From contig DITX01000136.1 in the NCBI GenBank assembly GCA_002422225.1, positions 1 to 13,852 of the forward strand: 13,852 bases of DNA. Reading direction: 5' to 3'. Each line of letters begins with the position of its first letter. Position 1 is the first letter of the stretch. Below are positions 1 to 7,060 of the stretch, piece by piece. This DNA comes from Gammaproteobacteria bacterium UBA6173 (GTDB taxonomy: Bacteria > Pseudomonadota > Gammaproteobacteria > Pseudomonadales > Pseudohongiellaceae). A program made the position numbers and the translations under genes. Under the pieces are notes generated by a model, which was not told where the DNA came from, ran no database searches, and was given only the letters and a program-made list of their open reading frames with translations.

Positions 1-94
1 CCTGTGGTTTATTGATCGGTTACGAGATATCAACTATCAATACACGTCGCGGTTGTAGGCTGCGCAGCGTTAATAAAACAGGGGTAAAACCCGA

Positions 95-1159
95 CTACCT
101 AAAGGTAACATGTGAGTCCATATCGTTGTCATTGAAGGTATGGATACGGTGATTGAGTTTGACTTCGAGGCCAGCACATATTTCCAGTAGTCTATCGAAG
201 GGCAACGCATCACCGATCATTACTTCATCGGCCAGCATGGCCGCGTAGTCCTTTTCGAGAGCAGCCTTGGCTTCGCCTTCCGGGACGAATTTCAATTGCC
301 CGTTGATCGCTGCTGCATAGTCGATCACTTGGCCAGTTGCATCCTTTTCGATAAAAAAGTGCGACTTGTGGCGAGCGACATCCATTGCCACCTGAAGATC
401 AGCAAATACACTCGCGAAATGAGGGCTTCGTGCGATTGCAGCCAGGTCATGCCAGTGCCGGGCGTATCGCTCACTACGAATGCGCCCTTGTGCGCAGAAT
501 ACGTGTATGGCCGTAGCCTTCTCCCAAAAGGTACGTGCGATACTCATCACCAGTGGTGATGCAGTAGGGAATGTCACTTCAGGCAAGTAGTCCGCAAGGT
601 CACAAGAAACCTGGAATACTCCATGCGGTTCACCCGTCGCACGGCCTCCGAATTCCAGTGTAATTATGGGGGCTACATATCCTGTGCCTTTGATCAGGGC
701 AGGATAGTGCAGGAATAGTTTATCGTTCCCAGAGCCACCGAGTTCGAGCCGAGCATCGAGCCCTTCACGGATCAGGGCTTCCTGAATCACTGGCTGCACA
801 TTTCCCATGACCCAGCCAGGCAGCCTGTGCCGCACAGCTTGTGTCCATTTAGCCGCCTGGCTCCGGCTGACAGGCAATTCTCCACCGTCACCGATTAAAT
901 CCGGAATAAGTTTGCGGATGTCGTAGGTCAGGTCAATATCTTCGGAAAAACGATCAATGACTTTATAGACCTTTGATAATGACGTACCACCTTTGAAGGT
1001 CAGGTCACCCGATATGGGCGACTCGAATAGGGTACGTAGAGCCCACACTACCCACAGATCCTTTTCGAGCAGATGAGAGGGGCGGCCGGTTTCAGCACGT
1101 CCTTGCTCCAATGCATCGTATTGATCCTGCTTGCTCAGATCGAAGAAGTATTCAGGCAC
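95..1159 (-). CDS. AbiEii/AbiGii-family nucleotidyltransferase toxin
   Basis: Predicted toxin of a type IV (AbiE-like) toxin-antitoxin pair, 354 aa from the chosen start. Visible family marks are LEKDLWVVWAL near residues 31-41, the nucleotidyltransferase core FKGGTS (55-60) followed by FSEDIDL (71-77) giving the GG-S/T and DxD metal residues, LEFGG (168-172), and WEKATAIH (212-219) with RHWHDL (234-239). Family members transfer nucleotides to RNA, in characterised cases to tRNA acceptor ends; the substrate here is unknown. An ATG at 1216 would give 373 aa but would overlap the antitoxin by 65 nt. The GTG at 1159 is preferred because GGTAGGGAAG lies just upstream and the overlap falls to 8 nt, a typical coupled arrangement. 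All catalytic motifs are present, so the gene looks intact. Confidence 0.88.
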   Translation of the reverse strand: MPEYFFDLSKQDQYDALEQGRAETGRPSHLLEKDLWVVWALRTLFESPISGDLTFKGGTSLSKVYKVIDRFSEDIDLTYDIRKLIPDLIGDGGELPVSRSQAAKWTQAVRHRLPGWVMGNVQPVIQEALIREGLDARLELGGSGNDKLFLHYPALIKGTGYVAPIITLEFGGRATGEPHGVFQVSCDLADYLPEVTFPTASPLVMSIARTFWEKATAIHVFCAQGRIRSERYARHWHDLAAIARSPHFASVFADLQVAMDVARHKSHFFIEKDATGQVIDYAAAINGQLKFVPEGEAKAALEKDYAAMLADEVMIGDALPFDRLLEICAGLEVKLNHRIHTFNDNDMDSHVTFR

Positions 1160-1748
1160 GAGCCGCTTCCCTACCAATCGCTTTTGCCATCCAGCCAGGT
1201 AGTGTTGCTCGCGCAAGGATCAGTGTCTGCCACTCAGAATGGGGCAGGATTCGATGAAGCGTGGCCAGCGATGTTTCGGCATGTGCCTGTCCGATCCAGG
1301 CCAGTGCCCGTATCGCTGATCCTGCCGGCCGAGCGCCGAGCGCAAGCATCCAGCGAGGAGCATGCTTGACGAGTACTTCCGAACGGCCAAGCTGCAATTT
1401 CCGGGTTTTTCCGGAAGTTAGATAAACCTCACGAATAGGCACTTGCTGCGTCAGGCCAAGAGCATTGGCGGCATTGGCTCCATGCGGGACAACGATTTCG
1501 CCACTTTGCTCAGCCAGAGCCTTAACAAGCTTCTCTGCGGCAGGCGCGCGCCGGCCAAACCGGCTAGACACTGGCACAGAGTAGGTGCCGCGCGCCACGC
1601 GCAGCAGTTTGCCCATCTTCGCAAGGCGCGAGAATGCCTGATCTACGGCTGACCGGCTACCCAAGTGCAAAAACTCTTTAGGCGATAGAACGCCTCCCTC
1701 GGGGAGGGATAGCGCTTCTTGAAGAATAGTCTCGGGCAATGTATTCAT
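1152..1748 (-). CDS. AbiEi-like antitoxin / transcriptional regulator (DUF6088 type)
   Basis: First gene of the minus-strand pair, 198 aa, predicted to neutralise the downstream AbiEii enzyme and to repress its own promoter. The N-terminal 60 residues read as a winged helix (SPKEFLHLGSRSAVDQAFSR, then a wing KLLRVARGTYSVP). The rest is the DUF6088/AbiEi-like part, containing VVPHGANAANALGLTQQVP and VYLTSGKTRKLQLG, which are typical of these antitoxins. A GTG six bases upstream (1754) is possible, but the ribosome site GAGGT sits four bases before the ATG at 1748 and only two-odd bases from the GTG region, so the ATG is preferred. Its stop overlaps the toxin's GTG start. Family placement comes from motif recognition; antitoxin activity is inferred from pairing with AbiEii. 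Confidence 0.83.
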   Translation of the reverse strand: MNTLPETILQEALSLPEGGVLSPKEFLHLGSRSAVDQAFSRLAKMGKLLRVARGTYSVPVSSRFGRRAPAAEKLVKALAEQSGEIVVPHGANAANALGLTQQVPIREVYLTSGKTRKLQLGRSEVLVKHAPRWMLALGARPAGSAIRALAWIGQAHAETSLATLHRILPHSEWQTLILARATLPGWMAKAIGREAARA

Positions 1749-1771
1749 GGTCACCTCACTTTATGAGAGAA

Positions 1772-1800
1772 AGTATATGCCAGTTTCTGACATCTTAAAA
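1772..1800 (-). promoter_or_regulatory. Predicted abiE promoter with an inverted-repeat operator in its spacer
   Basis: On the minus strand, TATACT (1772-1777) matches the -10 consensus at five of six positions. It lies 17 bp from a weak -35, TTTTAA (1795-1800). Almost the whole spacer is an inverted repeat, ATGTCAG-AAA-CTGGCAT (1777-1793), with six of seven arm positions complementary. A repressor bound there would block RNA polymerase. AbiEi antitoxins are known to autorepress through inverted repeats at their promoters, so this is a natural operator candidate. The promoter itself is inferred by eye. Confidence 0.42.
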
Positions 1801-2531
1801 GTGAAATACCTGCCAGAGCTTGTGATTGGACATTGATTAAAGGTTGGGATTGCTTCAAAGATGCTCGGCGGGGCGACATTTCTGAGGGTTTGCAGATATA
1901 AGGGGGGGGGACTACGAGAGCATTTAGTACGCAGATTTGGACGCAATTAATATGTTTTGGAGGTGATTGCTGCCAGTGGCCTAACATTAGTATAGAGTGC
2001 CTGCGTATCTATTAACTCTTTGTTACGCGGTATTGCAATACATTAACTTCTCATAGACCTCATCTATGTTGACGCACGCCAAGGCAGCTCCGCAACTGAA
2101 GCCACGAATTCCAGATGTAGGCGTGCGCACGTCTCATATGTTTGCTGTGTATGCACTGATACCAGCTCTAATGAGGATATGCAATTAGCCGGCTGGCTAG
2201 AAATGGCTGCGGCTAGGGGATCACTTGGCTCACCCATGGGCCAAGCACTTCGGGCCCGCTTCGCTCATGCAAATTACACCAGTGTGATCATGGCATTTGT
2301 AAACCGCTTTGATGGGTAGACCGCATTTCTATTTTCAAAATCGCGGTGTTAGATCTAGATCTCATCCATGAGCTAAACGCAAATGAAGACGATCCGGAAG
2401 CACTGCGGAAAAGGTATTATCTTGAAGAGGCGATTGCGAAGATTCGACATAAGAATGACCAGAATTGGTCACATATTGGTCATGTCGACAAGGCTGAATC
2501 AAACAAGTAGTTGATTAGCAAAAATAAAAAA
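1801..2531. other. Gene-poor interval between the AbiE pair and tRNA-Arg
   Basis: About 730 bp with no intact gene that I can recognise. It contains a run of nine G (1902-1910), a 12-bp palindrome AGATCTAGATCT (2351-2362), an imperfect hairpin around CCCATGGG (about 2227-2250), and two short open stretches on the plus strand that may be halves of one broken gene (separate entry). Overlapping minus-strand frames at 1751-1987 have poor composition and no ribosome site. The interval looks more A/T-rich and less organised than the genes to its right, as expected of decayed accessory DNA, but no integrase or transposase is visible. Confidence 0.5.
2179..2510 (+). pseudogene. Possible frameshifted small gene, unknown function
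   Basis: Two adjacent plus-strand frames look protein-like and join head to tail. The first (ATG 2179 to TAG 2317-2319) begins MQLAGWLEMAAARG and ends AFVNRFDG; the frame is open back to a TAA at 2044-2046. The second is open from 2313 to TAG 2508-2510 and reads VDRISIFKIAVLDLDLIHEL, later LRKRYYLEEAIAKIRHK. The frames overlap only at the GGG run 2314-2316; one extra G there would fuse them into about 110 residues. That fits a one-base deletion in a G run, either real decay or a sequencing error. I do not recognise a family, and no good ribosome site precedes 2179. The two stretches could also be chance open frames. Confidence 0.25.
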
Positions 2532-2608
2532 TGGTGCACCCGGAGAGATTCGAACTCCCGACCAAGTGGTTCGAAGCCACCTACTCTATCCAGCTGAGCT
2601 ACGGGTGC
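2532..2608 (-). tRNA. tRNA-Arg (anticodon TCG), CCA encoded
   Basis: A 77-nt cloverleaf on the minus strand. The acceptor is GCACCCG paired with CGGGTGC, discriminator A, then a genomically encoded CCA (plus-strand TGG at 2532-2534). The D arm is AGCTC..GAGT, the anticodon stem GGTGG/CCACT encloses loop CTTCGAA with anticodon TCG reading arginine CGA codons, and the T arm is GGGAG-TTCGAAT-CTCTC. The 3' end is followed by T-rich TTTTTTATTTTT on the minus strand, a likely transcription stop. The gene's 3' end faces the accessory segment carrying the AbiE pair, which is the usual geometry for tRNA-associated insertions. Confidence 0.96.
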
Positions 2609-2665
2609 GTAACTGTTGATGTTTTTTAACTGCTTCACTGTCATCTTCAGTGATTTATGACTTCT

Positions 2666-2691
2666 GACCAAGTGGTTCGAAGCCACCTACT
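2666..2691 (-). repeat. 26-bp exact copy of the tRNA-Arg anticodon-arm region
   Basis: These 26 bases are identical, in the same orientation, to 2560-2585 inside tRNA-Arg and lie 106 bp to its right, upstream of the tRNA 5' end. Similarity continues weakly on both sides: about 12 of 18 positions on the T-arm side with one gap, and a gapped TATC.AG on the D-arm side. It is therefore either the core of a decayed second tRNA-Arg copy or an attachment-site-like duplication. Acceptor stem and CCA are missing, so it cannot encode a working tRNA. Confidence 0.85.
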
Positions 2692-2769
2692 TATCAGGGG
2701 CGCGATTATACACAGCTGTTTGAGAAGTACGCCAGAGCGAATTTGCATTGCGCTGGCGTACCGGGGTGA

Positions 2770-4326
2770 TCAGTTGATGGTGGCTGAGCGCACGATGGCT
2801 TGGCCACGCACGGTTGCCATGTCGGTGTTGACCGGCAGGGTCAGGCCGGTGTCGTATTCGCTCAGCCGGCTGGCGGGTACGTTGTTGACGCTGAATGGCC
2901 GGCGCTCCAGCTGGCCGCCGAGGATGCCTTGTAGTTCGAAGGTGACGTTGGCCAGGGGCACCGGGGCGTTGTTCTGGACTTGGACAATCAGGCGGCCGCT
3001 GCGGTCGAGGTACACGGCGGATTGGATGTAGGCGGTGGGGTTGTCGGCGATGTCCAGGCGCAGGAAGGCGGTTTGTGCCTGAGCACCCATGGCGCCGGGG
3101 GCGGCGGCGGCCATCTGGAAGTATTGTTTGGCGCCGGCGCGGTCGTTGGCAGCTAGCGCCATGGTGCCGAGTTCGTTGGTGGCCATGGCGGTGGGTAGCA
3201 GGTTGACGCTGGCTTGCAGGTCTTCTCGGGCGCGGGCGCGGTTGCCTTGGCGGGAGTAGGCCATGCCGCGGCCGAGGTAGTAGTCAAAGTAGACGTCGTC
3301 GCGGGCGAGTGCGGTGTTGTAAAGGTCAATGGCGGCGTTGTAGCGGCGTTGCATCAGGGCGATGTCGGCTTTGAGGCCGTAGAAGCGGGCTTCGTTGGGC
3401 AGCAGGGCGATGGCTTGATCGAGTTTGCGTTCGGCGTCTTCAATCTTGTCGTCGGCCAGTAGTTTCTGGGCTTCGTCAAAGGCGTCGTAGGCGGGTTTGG
3501 CGGCTCTGAGTGAGGCGGTGCGTTGTTGGTAGCGCTCAGCGCCCATGTCGCCGCCGGTGAAGCCTTCGTTGCGTAGTTGAGTGACCATTTGTCTGTTGTT
3601 CTGCACGCGTTCTTGTGAGGCGGGGTGGCTGGAGAACAGGCCTTCGAGCCAGCCGGGGGCGCGGCCTTCGGACAGGCGTACAAAGGCTTCTTGCAGTTGT
3701 ACGGCGCCTTGCGGGTCGTAACCGGCCTGCGCCATGTAGCGGGTGCCGTACAGGTCGGATTCGCGTTCGGCGTCGCGGCCGTAGCGGGTTGAAATCAGCT
3801 GGGCGCCCAGTTGTGCGCCGCCAACAATGGCGCCGGCGTATTCGTTGTCAGACAGGGCAACAGCGGTGACCACCAGGGCGCCTTGCAATAACATGCCGCG
3901 TTCCACAGATTGTGCGCCGTGGCGGGCGGCGGAGTGCACAACTTCGTGGCCAAGCACGGCGGCGAGTTCGGCTTCGGTGTTGAGTTCGTACAACAAGCCG
4001 CGGTTGATGGCGATTTTGCCGCCGGGCAAGGCCCAGGCGTTGGGCACGGAGTTGTTGAGTACTACAAATTCGTAGGGCAACTGCCGGGGACTAAACGCCG
4101 CGACGCGTTGGCCAACTTCGTTGACGTAGGCGGTCAGCTCGGGGTCCACTTTGAGTTGTCCGCCCTGGCTTTGCTGCGATGGCACGTATTGCTCGCTGCC
4201 AATTGAAATTTCTTCGCGTTCGGAAATGAACGCCAGTTCGCGGGCGCCAGTGACCGGGTTGACGCTGCAGGTCAGTAACAATACGGCCACGATTGGCAGC
4301 ATGACCATACGTAGAACTTTGTTCAT
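2770..4326 (-). CDS. M48-family periplasmic metalloprotease with TPR repeats (BepA-like)
   Basis: A 518-aa exported zinc protease of the M48 family, comparable in layout to E. coli BepA, which degrades misassembled outer-membrane proteins. Zinc motif HEVVH is at residues 127-131 within LGHEVVHSAARHG; the third-ligand region ERESD is at 187-191; SSHP at 232-235 is typical of the family. TPR-like helices cover about 285-410 (for example AERKLDQAIALLP). The last ~85 residues look beta-rich and may form a separate domain. The N-terminus has a hydrophobic segment ending LLLTC (C20), possibly a lipobox but with unusual Thr at -1. An ATG at 4434 exists but lies upstream of the predicted promoter; the ATG at 4326 has AGGAG seven bases before it. 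The gene is transcribed alone. Protease class is certain; the BepA-like role is inference. Confidence 0.9.
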   Translation of the reverse strand: MNKVLRMVMLPIVAVLLLTCSVNPVTGARELAFISEREEISIGSEQYVPSQQSQGGQLKVDPELTAYVNEVGQRVAAFSPRQLPYEFVVLNNSVPNAWALPGGKIAINRGLLYELNTEAELAAVLGHEVVHSAARHGAQSVERGMLLQGALVVTAVALSDNEYAGAIVGGAQLGAQLISTRYGRDAERESDLYGTRYMAQAGYDPQGAVQLQEAFVRLSEGRAPGWLEGLFSSHPASQERVQNNRQMVTQLRNEGFTGGDMGAERYQQRTASLRAAKPAYDAFDEAQKLLADDKIEDAERKLDQAIALLPNEARFYGLKADIALMQRRYNAAIDLYNTALARDDVYFDYYLGRGMAYSRQGNRARAREDLQASVNLLPTAMATNELGTMALAANDRAGAKQYFQMAAAAPGAMGAQAQTAFLRLDIADNPTAYIQSAVYLDRSGRLIVQVQNNAPVPLANVTFELQGILGGQLERRPFSVNNVPASRLSEYDTGLTLPVNTDMATVRGQAIVRSATIN

Positions 4327-4367
4327 CGGGATACTCCTGAACTGGTTTGGATCAAAACTCGTAAGAG

Positions 4368-4395
4368 ATTGTACTGTGTGGCCATCAACAGGCAA
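4368..4395 (-). promoter_or_regulatory. Predicted sigma-70 promoter of the M48 protease gene
   Basis: On the minus strand, TTGCCT (4390-4395) and TACAAT (4368-4373) are separated by 16 bp, matching the consensus at four and five of six positions. Transcription would begin near 4361, giving a leader of about 35 nt before the ATG at 4326. This placement argues against translation from the upstream ATG at 4434. It was identified by eye. Confidence 0.5.
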
Positions 4396-4449
4396 GACAC
4401 GTTCTGTTGCAGTCGGGCGCTTTAACAGTGCCATACATCGCGGTACTAT

Positions 4450-4498
4450 CTCTGTACGGACTCACACGCTCTGTACGGAATCACACGCTCTGCACGCA
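4450..4498. repeat. 19-bp direct tandem repeat, about 2.6 copies
   Basis: Units at 4450-4468 and 4469-4487 read CTCTGTACGGACTCACACG and the same with one base changed; a partial third unit, CTCTGCACGCA, covers 4488-4498. The repeat lies in the divergent intergenic region between the M48 protease and the PQQ dehydrogenase. It could hold repeated regulator sites, or be a slippage product. There are too few copies and no spacers for a CRISPR array. Confidence 0.8.
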
Positions 4499-4610
4499 AT
4501 ACCGCAAAACGGATGACCGCTAAACGGCAGAGCACTGACGTACTCCGCTACAACAACAATAATCATCAAGCACCCAATCTACACTATTTATATTACAGAG
4601 GAGATACCGC

Positions 4611-6800
4611 GTGATCAGAGCGCTTCTGTTCATGTCTTTGACCTTTTTGCTGGCTGCCAGTGCTCAGGCTCAAACCGCCTCGGCCGAGCGCGGCGCTACC
4701 CTGTTCCAGTCTGAGTGCGCCCGTTGCCACGTACAGGCGGATATCGAGATGCGTATCAGCACGAATTGGTTGGGAAAACCGGCAAATGAGCTGCACCAAA
4801 AAATCATGAGCACCATGCCGGCGGAAACACCGGGGTCGCTGAGTCCGGCGCAGTATCTGGACCTGACGGCGTATGTGCTGCAGTTGGCCAGCACCACGGG
4901 TTCGATCGAAAACCTGAGCATTGCGCAATTGGCGCAGTTCACCATCAATCAAGGCGCCGCCGCTGAAGGCCCGGATTACATGCCGTGGGCCAATATCAAT
5001 GGCGGCCTCAATGCCAACCGCTATTCGCCGTTGGAGCAGATCAACGCCAGCAATGTGAAAGATCTACAAATTGCCTGGCGCTGGAAGGCGGATAACTTTG
5101 GTCCACGTCCGGAAGGGTTGAATGTCACCTCCCCCATCATGGTGGATGGTGTGCTGTATGCGACCGCCGGTACCACGCGTAACGTGGTGGCCATTGACGC
5201 GGAATCCGGCCAGACACTGTGGATGTGGCGTCCGATTGAAGGCGAGCGTTTTGAAGGCTCTCCACGCAAGAACTCCGGTAAAGGCGTAGCCTACTGGACC
5301 GACGGTGAGCAGAAAGTCATTTTTGTGGTGACGCCGGGTTATTTTATGGCGGCGCTGGATGCCAACACCGGATTGCCGGTGGAGAGTTTTGCCGATGGCG
5401 GCATTCTGGATCTGACGCTGGGGCTGCGCTTGAGCCCGGTGCGTGATGATCTGGACGTGACCTTGACCTTTCCGCCCACCATTGTGGGTGATGTGATTGT
5501 GGTCGGCGCGGCGCATCAGGTCAGCATGCGTCCGCCGCACGCTGACAATATCAAGGGTGATGTGCGCGCCTTCGACGCACGCACCGGTGAGCTGTTGTGG
5601 ACACACCGCAATATTCCCGGTCCCGGTGACAAGGGTTACGACACTTGGCTGAATGATTCGGCGCTGACTACCGGCAACGGTGGTGTGTGGACAGCGATGT
5701 CGGCCGATCCGGAGCTGGGGCTAATTTACCTGCCGGTGGAAGCCGGTACCGGTGACCGTTACGGCGGCGACCGTCCCGGCAGCAATCTGTTCACTACCTC
5801 GATTGTGGCGCTGGACTACCGTACCGGCGCGTACAAGTGGCACTTTCAGCACATTCACCATGACATCTGGGACTATGACACGCCGTCTACCCCAATTCTG
5901 GCGGATCTGCCCGATGGCAAAAAAGTGTTGGTGCAGTTGACCAAACAGGCATTTGCGTTTGTGCTCGATCGCGCTACTGGCGAACCCATCTGGGAAATCA
6001 AAGAGCGTGCCGTGCCGCAAACGGATGTGCCCGGTGAGTGGACATCCCCGACCCAGCCACATCCCACCAAACCGCCGGCGTATGACCGTCAGGGCGTCAG
6101 TGATGCCGATCTGGTGAACTTTACCCCGGAGATTCTGGCCAAGGCGCGTGAAGAGGTAAAAGCGTACCGAATGGGCGAGCTGTTTGCGCCGCCGTCATTG
6201 GCTACTGCCGCTGATGGCACTGCCGGCACCTTGAGCCTGCCTGGCACCCTAGGTGGTTCCAACTGGGAAGGTGGCGCTTACGATCCTGACACGGGCATGT
6301 TGTATATCCCATCGCGCACCGAAGTCGCAGTGTTGTCACTGGTGCCGGGTGCGGAGTTTTCTACCGTGGACTGGATTCAGGGGCCGGCGCGCACACCGAC
6401 TGTGGATGGCATTCCAATCATTATGCCACCGTGGGGACGTATCACCGCGATGAACCTGAACACCGGTGACATCGACTGGACCATGGCCAATGCGGATACC
6501 CCGGCGCGTGTGGCCAACCATCCATTATTGCAAGGCGTGGAGATCGCACGCACCGGCATCCCGACCCGTGCGGGTCTGCTGGTAACCAAGTCACTGCTGT
6601 TTGCCGGTGAAGGTCAAGGCGGCAACCCGGTATTCCGTGCGTATGATAAAGCGACGGGTGAGATTCTGGCGGAGATTGCCCTGCCCGCCTCACAAACCGG
6701 TTTGCCGATGACCTATACCCAGAATGGTAAGCAGTACATTGTGATGTCAGTCAGCGGCAGTGGTCCGGCGGAGATTGTTGCGCTGGCTTTGCCGAATTGA
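4611..6800 (+). CDS. Secreted PQQ-dependent dehydrogenase with N-terminal cytochrome c domain
   Basis: A 729-aa quinohemoprotein predicted to oxidise an alcohol, sugar or related substrate in the periplasm and pass electrons through its own heme to the respiratory chain. A signal peptide (hydrophobic to residue ~18, cut after AQA at 20) precedes a small cytochrome c domain with CARCH (36-40) and a likely axial Met in TMPAETPGSLS (M69). From about residue 120 an eight-bladed PQQ propeller of the membrane-GDH-like type follows: NRYSPLEQINASNVKDL, repeated GxLLW/GxxxW blade motifs, and HHDIWDYD at 416-423. The start is GTG, supported by AGGAG seven bases upstream. No pqq biosynthesis or accessory genes lie nearby, so cofactor must be made elsewhere or taken up. 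It is monocistronic, closed by a terminator at 6840-6877. The substrate cannot be told from sequence. Confidence 0.9.
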   Translation: MIRALLFMSLTFLLAASAQAQTASAERGATLFQSECARCHVQADIEMRISTNWLGKPANELHQKIMSTMPAETPGSLSPAQYLDLTAYVLQLASTTGSIENLSIAQLAQFTINQGAAAEGPDYMPWANINGGLNANRYSPLEQINASNVKDLQIAWRWKADNFGPRPEGLNVTSPIMVDGVLYATAGTTRNVVAIDAESGQTLWMWRPIEGERFEGSPRKNSGKGVAYWTDGEQKVIFVVTPGYFMAALDANTGLPVESFADGGILDLTLGLRLSPVRDDLDVTLTFPPTIVGDVIVVGAAHQVSMRPPHADNIKGDVRAFDARTGELLWTHRNIPGPGDKGYDTWLNDSALTTGNGGVWTAMSADPELGLIYLPVEAGTGDRYGGDRPGSNLFTTSIVALDYRTGAYKWHFQHIHHDIWDYDTPSTPILADLPDGKKVLVQLTKQAFAFVLDRATGEPIWEIKERAVPQTDVPGEWTSPTQPHPTKPPAYDRQGVSDADLVNFTPEILAKAREEVKAYRMGELFAPPSLATAADGTAGTLSLPGTLGGSNWEGGAYDPDTGMLYIPSRTEVAVLSLVPGAEFSTVDWIQGPARTPTVDGIPIIMPPWGRITAMNLNTGDIDWTMANADTPARVANHPLLQGVEIARTGIPTRAGLLVTKSLLFAGEGQGGNPVFRAYDKATGEILAEIALPASQTGLPMTYTQNGKQYIVMSVSGSGPAEIVALALPN

Positions 6801-6839
6801 GTTGCTCAGCATGTTGTAAGTGCACAGTCATCTGTGTGT

Positions 6840-6877
6840 AAAAAAAGCGGCGCCCACCGTGAGCGCCGCTTTTTTTT
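6840..6877 (+). terminator. Strong intrinsic terminator after the PQQ dehydrogenase gene
   Basis: A perfect GCGGCGC (6847-6853) / GCGCCGC (6863-6869) stem with a 9-nt loop is flanked by seven A on the left and eight T on the right, extending the helix. The A/T flanks make it potentially bidirectional. It isolates the dehydrogenase gene from the ectoine operon that starts about 180 bp downstream. Confidence 0.93.
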
Positions 6878-7060
6878 GCAATTTTTTTATATTTTTTAAA
6901 TCGGCGGCAAGCGACTGTTCTCCGGTAATTTTTTTTGGATGCGGCCTTCTGGAACGCCAAAAATCCGGCCAATAACTAACCCCTTGGTTTAGACACAGGC
7001 GGCCTCGCTTGTTAGGCTTGTCGCGATCACCTATTCACAGGAAGGGAAAAATCCAGCCTT

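Noticed and set aside
1..94. Terminator or att site downstream of the AbiEii toxin
   Set aside because: Only a 4-bp stem (GGGT/ACCC) followed by a mixed T-rich stretch is present, and nothing matches the tRNA-Arg repeat.
1751..1987. Overlapping minus-strand reading frames upstream of the antitoxin gene
   Set aside because: Composition is not protein-like, no ribosome site is seen, and they overlap the predicted abiE promoter and the G9 tract.
2351..2362. 12-bp palindrome AGATCTAGATCT as a regulatory or insertion site
   Set aside because: It is a short, low-complexity palindrome inside a possible coding remnant, with no partner site or associated gene.
4327..4434. Longer start for the M48 protease at 4434 (36 extra residues)
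   Set aside because: The extension is not signal-like, lies upstream of a good predicted promoter (4368-4395), and the ATG at 4326 has AGGAG and begins the signal sequence.
4450..4498. CRISPR array
   Set aside because: Repeats are contiguous with no spacers, fewer than three copies, and no cas genes are present.
5064..5606. 180-codon minus-strand frame inside the PQQ dehydrogenase gene
   Set aside because: It is the antisense of conserved propeller sequence, rich in His/Arg/Gln as expected of a shadow frame.
7015..7037. Promoter for ectABC (TTGTTA, 17 bp, TATTCA)
   Set aside because: The -10 matches only three of six positions and would place the transcript start on or against the ribosome site at 7039-7046; I see no convincing promoter in 6878-7060.
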